Shown here: positions 7,537 to 15,242 of the stretch, piece by piece
Layout: every line of letters starts with the position of its first letter
How positions within the stretch are numbered: position 1 is the first letter of the stretch
NCBI RefSeq assembly: GCF_025642975.1
Contig: NZ_JANZKJ010000001.1
Span: forward strand, 558,001-622,000
Length of the DNA: 64,000 nucleotides
Source: Pseudomonas sp. RIT-PI-S
Lineage (GTDB): Bacteria; Pseudomonadota; Gammaproteobacteria; Pseudomonadales; Pseudomonadaceae
Direction: 5' to 3'
Position numbers and translations under genes: made by a program
Notes under the pieces: generated by a model
The model's input: the letters and a program-made list of their open reading frames with translations, nothing else
Database searches by the model: none
Told to the model about the DNA's origin: nothing

Positions 7537-8040
7537 TTGGAGGAGCGGGCGCCTTTGGAAACCCTGCTGGTCCCTCATAGCGCGCTCACCCGGCTGCAGG
7601 TCGAGCAGCTGCGCTTGTTGGAGGTCGAGCCTGAGCAGCTAAGTGCCTGCGGCGATATAGCGTCCGCCCTGTATACGCTCGCCACTACCTCGGCGGACGC
7701 GATAACCGGTTGGGCACTGTTGGTAGACCAACACCCCCGGGCATTCCTGCTGTTGATGCGGGCGCCTTGCGTCCCTGCCTGGGCCGACCCCCTTGCAGCC
7801 GTGGTGCTTGCGCTTCAGGTCGACCGCCAGCATCAAGGGCGGGGCTTGGGCAAGGCCTGCCTGCAAGCCTTGCCTGATGCCGTGCGCCGTACCTGGCCGG
7901 AAATCAACCAGCTGACCCTCTCGGTAGACCCACGCAATACCGCGGCGCTGCAGCTTTATCGGTCCCAAGGGTGGGTCGATCGGGGCGAGGCTTATCGGGC
8001 GAAGGTCGGCTTTGAGCGCAAGTTCGTGTTTGAGCTGTAG
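7537..8040 (+). CDS. GNAT-family N-acetyltransferase
   Basis: A protein of 167 residues with the GNAT core in its second half: a beta-4 strand (AAVVLALQVDRQ), the acetyl-CoA pyrophosphate loop HQGRGLGKACLQAL (Q/RxxGxG/A at about residues 91-96), and the later SVDPRNTAALQLYRSQGW block typical of motif B. It therefore transfers an acyl group from CoA to an amine; the substrate is unknown. The start is uncertain. TTG at 7537 is the first in-frame start after the upstream gene, with GAGGG too close for an ideal ribosome binding site. It converges on the FxLYD gene. Confidence 0.85.
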   Translation: MEERAPLETLLVPHSALTRLQVEQLRLLEVEPEQLSACGDIASALYTLATTSADAITGWALLVDQHPRAFLLLMRAPCVPAWADPLAAVVLALQVDRQHQGRGLGKACLQALPDAVRRTWPEINQLTLSVDPRNTAALQLYRSQGWVDRGEAYRAKVGFERKFVFEL

Positions 8041-8068
8041 ATGTACGATTCCCGCGCTGTTCTGCACT

Positions 8069-8091
8069 GGGCCGCCCCGACCGAGCGGCCC
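8069..8091. terminator. Hairpin between convergent genes
   Basis: GGGCCGC, nine-base loop, GCGGCCC lies between the stops of the acetyltransferase (+) and the FxLYD gene (-). It is GC-rich but lacks a T-run on either strand, so it is only a candidate bidirectional termination or mRNA 3'-end structure. Confidence 0.3.
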
Positions 8092-8101
8092 GGGATGGCC
8101 C

Positions 8102-8473
8102 TTATTGAGCGACCAGCGTGCCTGGGTAAGGCACGACCGCCGCAGTGATGCTGATGTGCGGATCCCGCGCGCGAACGGCGGCCGTCGCGACCTCGCCGCT
8201 ATGCTGCACGGGTTGCCAGATACGCCAGGCCTGGCCAACGTCCATGTCGGGGACCTCCACGGTCTCGCGCGCGACCACCCGGTTGTTCCTGCTGACCTCT
8301 ACGTCCAGGTAGCCGCCCTTGACCATATGGTCTGAAGCGTTGACCACGGTGCCGACGATGCTGGTGGTGTGGCCAGTATCCACCAGGCGAACGTTGCGTA
8401 ACTTCAAGTCCGCGGCCAGTGCCGGCACCGCCAGAACACTGGCGAGTATCATTACGATCAGTTGATTTTTCAC
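8102..8473 (-). CDS. Periplasmic FxLYD-type protein
   Basis: A protein of 123 residues with a clear signal peptide (MKNQLIVMILASVLAVPALA). The mature part is a beta-rich Ig-like domain of the FxLYD type (LKLRNVRLVDTGHTTSIVGTVVNAS...), a small domain common in secreted bacterial proteins with no assigned reaction. The start is a GTG because the strong ribosome binding site GGAGGG lies seven bases upstream of it; longer in-frame extensions to 8683 would put the hydrophobic signal in the middle. It is probably transcribed alone. Confidence 0.85.
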   Translation of the reverse strand: MKNQLIVMILASVLAVPALAADLKLRNVRLVDTGHTTSIVGTVVNASDHMVKGGYLDVEVSRNNRVVARETVEVPDMDVGQAWRIWQPVQHSGEVATAAVRARDPHISITAAVVPYPGTLVAQ

Positions 8474-8705
8474 GCCTTTCCCTCCTTGGGAAAACCCTAA
8501 TGGGGCGATGATACGTACGGCGAAGGCGTCTGGAATGGGTTTTTTGACGGTTAAGGAAATTTTATTACAATCCGCCAAAATAACGTCAAAAAACCCGAAA
8601 TAGGGGTAGACGGAACGGCGGCGCCGCTTCGGTTGCCGCGCGGGCTGGGAGGGGGAGAACGGGTTAACCCGCGCCGGGCTCAAGGCACGGCGCAGGCAAG
8701 AAGGC

Positions 8706-8963
8706 TTAGAAGTTTTTCGCGGCGCCCTGGGTACCGGGGTACTCGATTTCCTGGACGATTTTGTTCTTGGTGTCCAAGCGTCTCTTCTTCAAATCATTGA
8801 CCACGTCATCGTTGGCGGACGCGTTTTCGGCATCCACGACCTGCCGATCGATCTCATCATATTTAGCGATCAGGCTTTGCAGGCGGCTGTTCGTCTGTTG
8901 CAGTTTGGCGACTTCTTCCTTGGATCTACCAAGGTCGGCATACAGATTATGCGGGACTGGCAT
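8706..8963 (-). CDS. DUF465/YdcH-like small coiled-coil protein
   Basis: A protein of 85 residues, highly charged and heptad-like (LGRSKEEVAKLQQTNSRLQS, then DEIDRQVVDAENA, then DLKKRRLDTKNKIVQEI), as in the DUF465/YdcH family. These are small cytoplasmic coiled-coil proteins of unknown function. The chosen ATG (MPVPHNLY...) has GAGG eight bases upstream; a longer frame reaching 9104 lacks such support and would overlap the divergent isomerase promoter. Confidence 0.85.
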   Translation of the reverse strand: MPVPHNLYADLGRSKEEVAKLQQTNSRLQSLIAKYDEIDRQVVDAENASANDDVVNDLKKRRLDTKNKIVQEIEYPGTQGAAKNF

Positions 8964-9106
8964 TGCTTCACCTCTCGGCTGGTGGGTTAAACGGAGCATA
9001 GCCGTTGATTCATGGGTTGGACCCAGCCCAGCCCGCCTTTCGTTCCCCAGCGGTGGGCTATGCTGTGACCACTGGTCAGCACTCTCTGCCCTGAATGAGG
9101 ACACCC

Positions 9107-9472
9107 ATGCCCCACCTGCACCTCGAATACACCCGCAATCTCAGCGGGCTGGAGCCCGAAAAGCTGATGCTCAAGCTCAACCATGCTCTGATGGCCAGCG
9201 GGCAATTCGCCAATGAGGCGGACATCAAGGCGCGTGCGTTACAGCTCGATCACTTCCGCGTGGGCATCGGCCTGGGCGAGCGAGGCTTTGTGTTCGTGCG
9301 CCTGGCCATGCTCAGCGGCCGCTCGGTCGAGGTGAAGCGAAAGCTCTCGGCGGACCTGCTCGCCGCGCTGCACGAAGGGGTGATCCTGCCGCCGGGCACG
9401 GACGTGCAGTTCGGGGTCGATATCGTCGAGCTCGACCGTGACACGTATGGCAGCTGGCGCGGGCACGCGTGA
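9107..9472 (+). CDS. 5-carboxymethyl-2-hydroxymuconate Delta-isomerase family protein
   Basis: A protein of 121 residues of the CHMI branch of the tautomerase superfamily. It begins MPHLHLEYTRNL, so Pro becomes the N-terminal catalytic base after Met removal. An earlier in-frame ATG at 9095 would destroy that arrangement, hence the start at 9107. The FVFVRLAMLSGRS segment and the acidic C-terminus are typical. The classical reaction is isomerisation of 5-carboxymethyl-2-hydroxymuconate in homoprotocatechuate degradation, but no hpa genes are nearby, so the physiological substrate here is uncertain. Confidence 0.88.
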   Translation: MPHLHLEYTRNLSGLEPEKLMLKLNHALMASGQFANEADIKARALQLDHFRVGIGLGERGFVFVRLAMLSGRSVEVKRKLSADLLAALHEGVILPPGTDVQFGVDIVELDRDTYGSWRGHA

Positions 9473-9554
9473 CCAATACGGCCACGGGCATGACAGGTTG
9501 TAACGATCCATGAGCAGGGCGATATATACTGCGCCATTGTTCAAGGAGAGGCCC

Positions 9555-10691
9555 GTGGCCATAGCGATAGAGTGGATCCGTGACGACCAGGCGCTGGCGG
9601 CGCATTGTGCTGTTTGGCAGGCACTGCCTTTCATTGCGCTGGATACCGAATTCGTAAGAGTGGATACCTTCTTCCCCCGAGTGGGGCTGTTGCAGGTAAG
9701 TGACGGTCACGTCGCCTTTCTGATCGACCCGCTATGCATTACCGCCTGGGAACCGTTGGCCGCCCTGCTGGCCGCCCCAGGCGTGGTCAAGGTATTGCAC
9801 GCCTGTAGCGAAGACCTGGAGGTGCTCGCCCGCCTGACCGGGCAACTGCCCGCGCCGCTGTTCGATACCCAGCTTGCTGCCGCTTACCTGGGGCTGGGCT
9901 TTTCCATGGGCTATTCGCGGCTGGTACAAGAGGTTCTGGGGCTGGAGTTACCCAAGGGGGAAACGCGTTCCGACTGGCTGCAACGGCCGCTCTCGGAGCA
10001 GCAGGTCAGCTATGCGGCCGAGGACGCCTTGCACCTTGCCGAGCTGTACCAGGCCTTGCGCCCGCGCTTGAGCGAGGAGCGCTTTGCGTGGGTTGTGGAA
10101 GACGGTCATGAGCTTACCTCCCAGTGGGATCGCGAAGTGGACCCGCATGAGCTGTACCGCGAAGCGCGGCTGGGCTGGAAGCTTTCTCCTACGCAGTTGG
10201 CGGTGCTGCGCGAGCTGTACGCCTGGCGCGAAACGCAAGCGCGCCTGCGTGACGTACCCCGCAACCGGGTGATCAAGGAGCAGACCCTTTGGCCACTGGC
10301 ACGCTTCCAGCCCAATAACCTGACGGCCCTGGCGAAGGTCGATGAAATGCATCCGCGGACCATCCGCCAGGATGGAGAAACCTTGCTGGAGCTGATCCAG
10401 CAGGCAGCGCGAACGCCGCCAGCGGACCTGCCCGCGCCACTGCCCGAGCCGCTGCCAATGGAGGCCTCCGGGCTGCTCAAGCAGCTGCGTGCCGTAGGCC
10501 AGGCCGAGGCCGAGCGCCTGGGTATCGCGCCCGAACTGGCACTGCGCAAGAAGACCCTCGAAGCCCTGTTGCGCAGCGGCTACCCCAGCGGCCCTTACAG
10601 CCTTCCTGATTCCCTGCGTGGCTGGCGCCGCGAGCGGCTGGGCCAGGCGTTGCTCGATAGCCTGGCGGCAGCCGGAGACCAACATCCATGA
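9555..10691 (+). CDS. rnd: Ribonuclease D
   Basis: A protein of 378 residues. The N-terminal DEDD exonuclease domain shows the metal-binding motifs: [20 protein letters not shown] (Exo I), the central [10 protein letters not shown] (Exo II) and [13 protein letters not shown] (Exo III, Tyr-type). One or two HRDC domains follow (about 210-370). RNase D trims the 3' ends of tRNA and other stable RNAs. The start is GTG at 9555, preceded by AAGGAGAG; an upstream ATG at 9510 has no such site. It overlaps ycgL by four bases (ATGA), giving a coupled pair. Confidence 0.95.
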   Translation: MAIAIEWIRDDQALAAHCAVWQALPFIALDTEFVRVDTFFPRVGLLQVSDGHVAFLIDPLCITAWEPLAALLAAPGVVKVLHACSEDLEVLARLTGQLPAPLFDTQLAAAYLGLGFSMGYSRLVQEVLGLELPKGETRSDWLQRPLSEQQVSYAAEDALHLAELYQALRPRLSEERFAWVVEDGHELTSQWDREVDPHELYREARLGWKLSPTQLAVLRELYAWRETQARLRDVPRNRVIKEQTLWPLARFQPNNLTALAKVDEMHPRTIRQDGETLLELIQQAARTPPADLPAPLPEPLPMEASGLLKQLRAVGQAEAERLGIAPELALRKKTLEALLRSGYPSGPYSLPDSLRGWRRERLGQALLDSLAAAGDQHP

Positions 10692-10981
10692 AACGCATCT
10701 GCTCCATCTACCGTAGCCCGAAGAAAAACGAGATGTACCTGTACGTGCTCAAAAGCGATGCGCTGGCCCGGGTTCCAGAAGCCTTGCTCGCGGCCTTCGG
10801 CGCACCGCGCCATGCCTTCGACCTGGTGCTCAGCCCCGAGCGCCAGCTCGCCCGGGAGGACATCCACAAGGTGTTGGAAAATCTCGACGGCCAGGGTTAC
10901 CACCTGCAGATGCCGCCGCCGGAACCGGAGTACATCGAGCATCTTCCCGAGGAGTTGTTGCGGCGCAACGACCCGGTCTAA
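10688..10981 (+). CDS. YcgL-family protein
   Basis: A protein of 97 residues that begins [20 protein letters not shown], the hallmark of the YcgL (UPF0745) family. It is small, cytoplasmic and of unknown biochemical function. The ATG overlaps the rnd stop, so it is translated from the same message. The rnd-ycgL pairing, with ycgN nearby, is a conserved gammaproteobacterial neighbourhood. Confidence 0.93.
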   Translation: MKRICSIYRSPKKNEMYLYVLKSDALARVPEALLAAFGAPRHAFDLVLSPERQLAREDIHKVLENLDGQGYHLQMPPPEPEYIEHLPEELLRRNDPV

Positions 10982-11073
10982 CGTCGGGCGCCTGGCGCCG
11001 ATTTCACTGAACGGCCGGCCAGCCTCTAGTAGGCTGCCGCCCTTCGCCCCGTTGCTGCTTTCAAGGTTCGACC

Positions 11074-12006
11074 ATGCGTGTGCTTATCGCGGAGCAGGCC
11101 TTTGCCGCCTACGCCGCCCTGCTTGAAGACAAGGCGCCTGCCTTGCAGGTTTTTACCAGTGATGATTCCGCCGAGCTGTCCCGTCAGGCCGCCGATTGCC
11201 CAGTGTGGCTTGGCCAGCCCGACCTGCTGGCGAGTTTGCTGCGCCAAGGGCATCGGCCGCGTTGGGTGCAATCCACCTGGGCGGGGATTACGCCCCTGCT
11301 CGGCTTGGGCCTGCCGCGGGATTACCAGCTCACCCGCGCCGTTGGCATCTTCGGCCAGGTAATGGCTGAGTATGTGCTGACTTACCTGCTTGGCCATGAA
11401 CGCAAGGTCATGGCCCGGGTAGTCAGCCAGGTGGAGCGGCAGTGGGACAGCCGCCCGGCGGGCAGCATTGCCGGGCGCCGGGTGCTGATCGTGGGGGCGG
11501 GCGACATCGGCCAATGCGTGGCGCAATACCTGTCGGCGTTCGGTGTGGAGTTGTACGGTATCGCCAGTACCGCGCGAGCGCTGGCGCCCTTCAAGGAAGT
11601 CGCTGGGCTGGAGGCCTTGCCGCGACTGGTAGGGCAGGCCGACTACGTGATCAATTTGCTGCCCGACACGCTCGCCACCCGGGACCTGTTCGATGCCCAG
11701 CTGTTCGCAGCCTTCAACCCCGAGGCGCTCTTCATCAACGCAGGCCGCGGCAGCGCGGTGGTCGATGGCGATCTGGTGCAGGCGCTGCGCGACGGTCACG
11801 TGGCTGGCGCGGTGATCGACGTATGCCGCCAGGAGCCGCTGCCTCGCCAACACCCGTTCTGGACCGCCTGGGGCCTGCTGCTAACCGGCCACAGCGCCGC
11901 ACCTACGTCGCCTGCCTTGATGGCCGGGCTGTTCCTGGAAAACTTGGCGGCGTTCCAGGCCGGAGAGCCACTCAAGGGCAGGGTGGATTTCAACCGGGGC
12001 TATTGA
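11074..12006 (+). CDS. D-2-hydroxyacid dehydrogenase (GhrA-type)
   Basis: A protein of 310 residues of the D-isomer-specific 2-hydroxyacid dehydrogenase family. The nucleotide-binding domain lies in the middle: GRRVLIVGAGDIGQCVAQYL (GxGxxG), then INLLPDT, FINAGRGSAVVDGDLVQAL (with the substrate-binding Arg) and VIDVCRQEPLP (with Glu). The catalytic His is in LLLTGHSAAPTSP. It probably reduces glyoxylate or hydroxypyruvate with NAD(P)H, but the keto-acid is not determined by sequence. An AAGG ribosome binding site precedes the ATG. It converges on the nitroreductase gene across a degenerate REP-like stretch. Confidence 0.92.
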   Translation: MRVLIAEQAFAAYAALLEDKAPALQVFTSDDSAELSRQAADCPVWLGQPDLLASLLRQGHRPRWVQSTWAGITPLLGLGLPRDYQLTRAVGIFGQVMAEYVLTYLLGHERKVMARVVSQVERQWDSRPAGSIAGRRVLIVGAGDIGQCVAQYLSAFGVELYGIASTARALAPFKEVAGLEALPRLVGQADYVINLLPDTLATRDLFDAQLFAAFNPEALFINAGRGSAVVDGDLVQALRDGHVAGAVIDVCRQEPLPRQHPFWTAWGLLLTGHSAAPTSPALMAGLFLENLAAFQAGEPLKGRVDFNRGY

Positions 12007-12023
12007 TGGCGCCGCTCCCGTTC

Positions 12024-12070
12024 GTAGCAGCTGGCGACGCCTGCGAACCTGTCAGGTCAGGGCCGCGAAC
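12024..12070. repeat. Degenerate REP-like element
   Basis: A GTAGCAGCTGGCGACGCC...GCGAAC stretch followed by a second GCGAAC is a worn version of the REP halves seen in the array at 55801-56776. It sits between convergent genes, the usual place for REPs. Confidence 0.35.
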
Positions 12071-12081
12071 CCGGTAACCCC

Positions 12082-12678
12082 TCAGCTGAAGTCGAAATCC
12101 CCACCCTTGGCCAGCTCGCCTACGGGGCGCCGCGGGCTCGGTACTTCCCGGGCTTGCAGGTGCTCGGCCAGGCTGCTCTTGTCGCCCAGCTTGCCCACCG
12201 CAACTGCGGCGTGCAGCGCATAGCCTTCCGGAATGTGCAGCTCTTCGCGGGTCTTGGCTTGATCGAAGCCCGCCATGCCGTGGGTGTGCCACCCGCTGAT
12301 GCTGGCTTGCAAAGCGAAGTGCGCCCAGGCCGAGCCGGTGTCAAAGGTGTGCCACAGCGCCGGGCCTTCTTCGCTGGCGCCCGGCGGCGTGAAGGTGGTT
12401 TTCGAGAGAATGATCACCAACGCCGAAGCATGCTGGGCCCAGCTACGGTTGAAGTCGTTGAGCAAGCTTAGAAAGCGCGCCCAGTCTGGGGTATCGCGAC
12501 GGGCGTAGAGGAAGCGCCAGGGTTGCGAGTTGTAGGCCGAAGGCGCCCAGCGCGCAGCTTCGAAGAAACTCAACAGGGTTTGCTCGTCGATCGGCTCGGC
12601 ATTGAAGGCACGCGGCGACCAACGATTGATGAAATGTTCGGCAATGGCGTATTCGGCAACGCGGGAGGTGTCGGACAT
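12082..12678 (-). CDS. Nitroreductase-family flavoprotein
   Basis: A protein of 198 residues of the FMN-dependent nitroreductase superfamily. It has the N-terminal [20 protein letters not shown], then [17 protein letters not shown] (FMN-binding Ser/Asn/Gln/Arg), a central [19 protein letters not shown] and a C-terminal VAVGKLGDK. Such enzymes reduce nitro compounds, quinones or enones with NAD(P)H; the natural substrate is unknown. The ATG at 12678 has AGGAAG upstream. The longer frame to 12747 is unsupported. It is divergent from ycgN. Confidence 0.9.
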   Translation of the reverse strand: MSDTSRVAEYAIAEHFINRWSPRAFNAEPIDEQTLLSFFEAARWAPSAYNSQPWRFLYARRDTPDWARFLSLLNDFNRSWAQHASALVIILSKTTFTPPGASEEGPALWHTFDTGSAWAHFALQASISGWHTHGMAGFDQAKTREELHIPEGYALHAAVAVGKLGDKSSLAEHLQAREVPSPRRPVGELAKGGDFDFS

Positions 12679-12860
12679 GGCTTCGCTTCCTGGGTAAGAG
12701 GGTAGCAAGCTACTCAACCGTTTCACCGCTGGCAAGCGCTTGGCCATGCATCCCTGGCGCGCCGGTCATCCGCCGCGCTTGGCCGCACGCCCATCCCGCA
12801 CTAGACTTGCCGCGCTTTGAGCCGATGTACTGTCGGCATGCTCTCGTCTCAGGAACGCCC

Positions 12861-13310
12861 ATGGCCGTCACCGTAGAACCCTTCTGGCTTCGCAAGACCC
12901 TCGATCAGCTGGACCCCGGCGAATGGGAATCGCTGTGCGATGGCTGCGGGCTTTGCTGCCTGCAGAAGCTGGAAGATGAAGACGACGGCAGCGTGTACTA
13001 CACCCGCATCGCCTGCCGGCTGCTGGACCGCGACAGCTGCCGTTGCAGTGACTATCCCAATCGCCGGGCCCATGTGCCGGATTGCATCCAGCTTACCCCG
13101 GAGCAGGCCGATCAATTTAACTGGCTACCACCTACCTGCGCCTATCGGCTGGTGAGCGAAGGCAAGGACCTGCCTCCCTGGCATTACCTGGTATGTGGTG
13201 ATCGGCAGCAAGTGCACAAGCAGCGGGTATCGCAGGCGGGGCGGATGCTTAGCGAAGACAGCGTAGCGGCGGATGACTGGGAAGAGCATCTGATCTTCCG
13301 CGCCGGATGA
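12861..13310 (+). CDS. YcgN-family cysteine-cluster protein
   Basis: A protein of 149 residues of the UPF0260/YcgN family. It shows the characteristic cysteine pattern [11 protein letters not shown], then [16 protein letters not shown] and VPDCIQL (about residues 27-80), followed by CAYRL and LVCGD. The pattern suggests metal or iron-sulfur binding, but no reaction is established. The start at 12861 (MAVTVEPFW) follows AGGAACGCCC. Confidence 0.93.
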   Translation: MAVTVEPFWLRKTLDQLDPGEWESLCDGCGLCCLQKLEDEDDGSVYYTRIACRLLDRDSCRCSDYPNRRAHVPDCIQLTPEQADQFNWLPPTCAYRLVSEGKDLPPWHYLVCGDRQQVHKQRVSQAGRMLSEDSVAADDWEEHLIFRAG

Positions 13311-13324
13311 GCTCCTGCCGCTGG

Positions 13325-13412
13325 GAAGAGCGGGCGAAGCCCGCGAATCGGTTGGTGCCAGCGCCATTTCGTGGGCTGGCATACCGCGTTCGCGGGCTGC
13401 GCCCACTCCTGC
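13325..13412. repeat. Pair of REP elements
   Basis: Two inverted GC-rich halves, one around GCGGGCGAAGCCCGCGAA (from 13331) and one around CGCGTTCGCGGGCTGCGCCC (from 13385), face each other between convergent genes. The CGGGCGAAGCCCG core is the same as in the array at 55801-56776. Confidence 0.55.
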
Positions 13413-13440
13413 AACCATGCTGCGATCCCTGGGACGGGCT

Positions 13441-13812
13441 TCAGGCTTTCGGCGATTCCAGCGAGTCGTTACCGGTAACGGTCGCCGAAGAGGTGGCGGC
13501 TTCGGCGCTGTTTTTCAGCTCCTTGAGTTGATCGCCGGCGCGTTCGATGTTGCCGCGCAAGCCCTCGAGTTCTTCCCGCCCTTTGGCCAACAGGCTCTTG
13601 GTTTTGCTGCGCCCGGTGAAGCCGCGGGCCAGGGCCACGCCGCCAAGGGCAATCTGCACCAGGCCGAACAGGCCACCACGGCGTACACCTTTGCCCACCA
13701 GCAACAAGCCACCGGCGAGGGAGCCGGCGCGTTCCCAGCCATGTACGTTGGTGTCAGTGGCGGAGGAAGAAGGCAGGGCTTCGATAGCTTCGGTGATGAT
13801 GTCTTTGCTCAT
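13441..13812 (-). CDS. Small membrane-associated protein, YgaP/DUF2892-like
   Basis: A protein of 123 residues. The central part (about 25-65) has two short glycine-rich hydrophobic segments (GWERAGSLAGGLLLVGKGV, then GLFGLVQIALGGVALARGFTG), resembling the DUF2892/YgaP-type two-helix membrane module. The C-terminal half is a charged helix (REELEGLRGNIERAGDQLKE) that should be coiled-coil. GGAG lies eight bases before the ATG at 13812. The function is unknown. It lies 60 bases downstream of the methyltransferase on the same strand. Confidence 0.75.
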   Translation of the reverse strand: MSKDIITEAIEALPSSSATDTNVHGWERAGSLAGGLLLVGKGVRRGGLFGLVQIALGGVALARGFTGRSKTKSLLAKGREELEGLRGNIERAGDQLKELKNSAEAATSSATVTGNDSLESPKA

Positions 13813-13871
13813 GGGAATCTCCGGGTGAATAAGCTCAATAAGCTGACTCCCAAACGCGACGGCTGTTCCCC

Positions 13872-14342
13872 TTACTTGAAGCCTGGGCCCGAACGGGTAT
13901 TGTTTCCCTTGGCCAAACGGTCGTACAGGACCACGTTGACCGTAGCCGCAAGGTTCATGCAGCCCTGGGTCGGAATGTAGATGGTTTCTTCGCACCACTG
14001 GCGCAGGTCTTCGTCCAGGCTGCCGTCCTCGGGGCCGAAGATGTACAGCGCGCGGTCTGGGTGGGTGTAGCTGGGCAAGGGCCGGGCGTCTGGCACTAGC
14101 TCGACCGCCACCGGAATACAATCCAGGGGCAGGATCATCCGCAGGTCGTCCACGCCAATCAGCGGTATGTCGTAGTGCACACGCTTGGTGTCGGTGATGA
14201 AGTCGCGGGCGCGTTCGTAGCGCCTGCCGGTATAGAACACCGAATTGACCCCATAGCAGCCAGCCGCGCGCATGACCGAGCCGACGTTTTCCGGTGACTT
14301 GGGGTTCTGTAGCCCGATGCAACTGTATCGCTTGTTCGCCAC
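13872..14342 (-). CDS. SpoU/TrmH-family RNA 2'-O-methyltransferase
   Basis: A protein of 156 residues with all three SPOUT motifs: NPKSPENVGSVMRAAGCYG (motif 1, with Asn and Arg), ALYIFGPEDGSLDEDL (motif 2) and IPTQGCMNLAATVNVVLYD (motif 3, forming the knot that binds S-adenosylmethionine). It methylates a ribose in tRNA or rRNA; the exact target is unknown. There is no additional RNA-binding domain, as in TrmL-sized members. The start is GTG at 14342 (VANKRYSCIGL) with AAGGGG upstream. Confidence 0.9.
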   Translation of the reverse strand: MANKRYSCIGLQNPKSPENVGSVMRAAGCYGVNSVFYTGRRYERARDFITDTKRVHYDIPLIGVDDLRMILPLDCIPVAVELVPDARPLPSYTHPDRALYIFGPEDGSLDEDLRQWCEETIYIPTQGCMNLAATVNVVLYDRLAKGNNTRSGPGFK

Positions 14343-14488
14343 GGCGGGCCCCTTGGTGAAAAACGCGCGATTATCCGGGGGCGGGCAGGTCGCGGCAAGC
14401 GTGGCGGCGACGGGGGGCTTGCCGACAGGCGCAAGCACGGATAGCGTGTGGCCTGTCCCTAGCGATGCGAGGCCATAGCTTGACTGCC

Positions 14489-14737
14489 ATGAACCCACTT
14501 TTCGTGCTGCTGTTCAGTGCCGTGGCGGCCTTTGCCCAGGCTGCGACTGAGCCGCCCGCGCCCATCGAACCCGCGCCACCCGTGCCCGCGGTGGCACCCG
14601 CCACGCCTTCGATGCAAGGCGGCCCGGTCGCCCCGCCCGCCAGCCCGGCGGCGCCCCTGCCGGAAGTTGAGTTGCCCCAGCCGCCAGCGGTGAGCCCTGC
14701 GGCGGTGCAGAAAGGTGAGAGTTCCGCGGACGGTTAA
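14489..14737 (+). CDS. Small secreted proline-rich protein
   Basis: A protein of 82 residues with a signal peptide (MNPLFVLLFSAVAAFAQA) and a mature part that is almost entirely Pro, Ala and Glu (PPAPIEPAPPVPAVAPAT...). It has no lipobox and no recognised domain; it would be an extended, unstructured periplasmic peptide. The ribosome binding site is weak. A high-GC strand can generate such frames by chance, so confidence is moderate. Confidence 0.5.
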   Translation: MNPLFVLLFSAVAAFAQAATEPPAPIEPAPPVPAVAPATPSMQGGPVAPPASPAAPLPEVELPQPPAVSPAAVQKGESSADG

Positions 14738-14744
14738 CGGCCGC

Positions 14745-15209
14745 TCAGGACAGCCGCTGACCGTCGACCATGCGCAGGCGCTTGGACAACGCTATCGCCA
14801 GCGCACGGATGACCTTGGCGGCGACCTTCGGTGCCTCGGTCATCATCTTTTCCAAGGAGTCCTTGCCCAGGCTGAGCAGTTGGCAGTCCGTGGCGGCCAC
14901 GCAGGTGGCCGAACGCCGCTCGCCATCGAGCACGGCCATTTCCCCGAACGAACGGCCCTTGCGCAGCAGCGCGATTTCCACCTGGTTGCCGTCGGCGTCG
15001 AGCTTGGCCACCGAGACGTTGCCGTAGTGGATGATGCACATGAAGGTGCCGGCATCCCCCTCGCTGAAGATGCGGGTGCCTTGTTCCATCGAGACGATGC
15101 TGAAATACCCTGCGGCAACGCCGCAGTCATCCGGGTGCAGCTGGCTGAACAGGCCGCAATCCATCAGCATGATGCGGATTTCGCTGTTCAATGAAGCGGC
15201 GTGTGCCAT
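14745..15209 (-). CDS. Cyclic nucleotide-binding domain protein without DNA-binding domain
   Basis: A protein of 154 residues consisting of one cyclic nucleotide-binding (cNMP/CRP-type) domain. The beta-roll is visible as GTRIFSEGDAGTFMCIIHYGNVSVAKL and the phosphate-binding cassette region as GRSFGEMAVLDGERRSATCVAATDCQL, with the FGE...RSAT pattern that contacts cAMP in CRP. The chain ends after a helix (VAAKVIRALAIALSKRL) and has no helix-turn-helix, so it is a sensor or regulatory subunit, not a transcription factor. It lies 33 bases downstream of ptrB on the same strand. The ligand is unknown. Confidence 0.88.
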   Translation of the reverse strand: MAHAASLNSEIRIMLMDCGLFSQLHPDDCGVAAGYFSIVSMEQGTRIFSEGDAGTFMCIIHYGNVSVAKLDADGNQVEIALLRKGRSFGEMAVLDGERRSATCVAATDCQLLSLGKDSLEKMMTEAPKVAAKVIRALAIALSKRLRMVDGQRLS

Positions 15210-15242
15210 GGTCTGTATCTTCGCTAATGCCGTGGTTGTTAT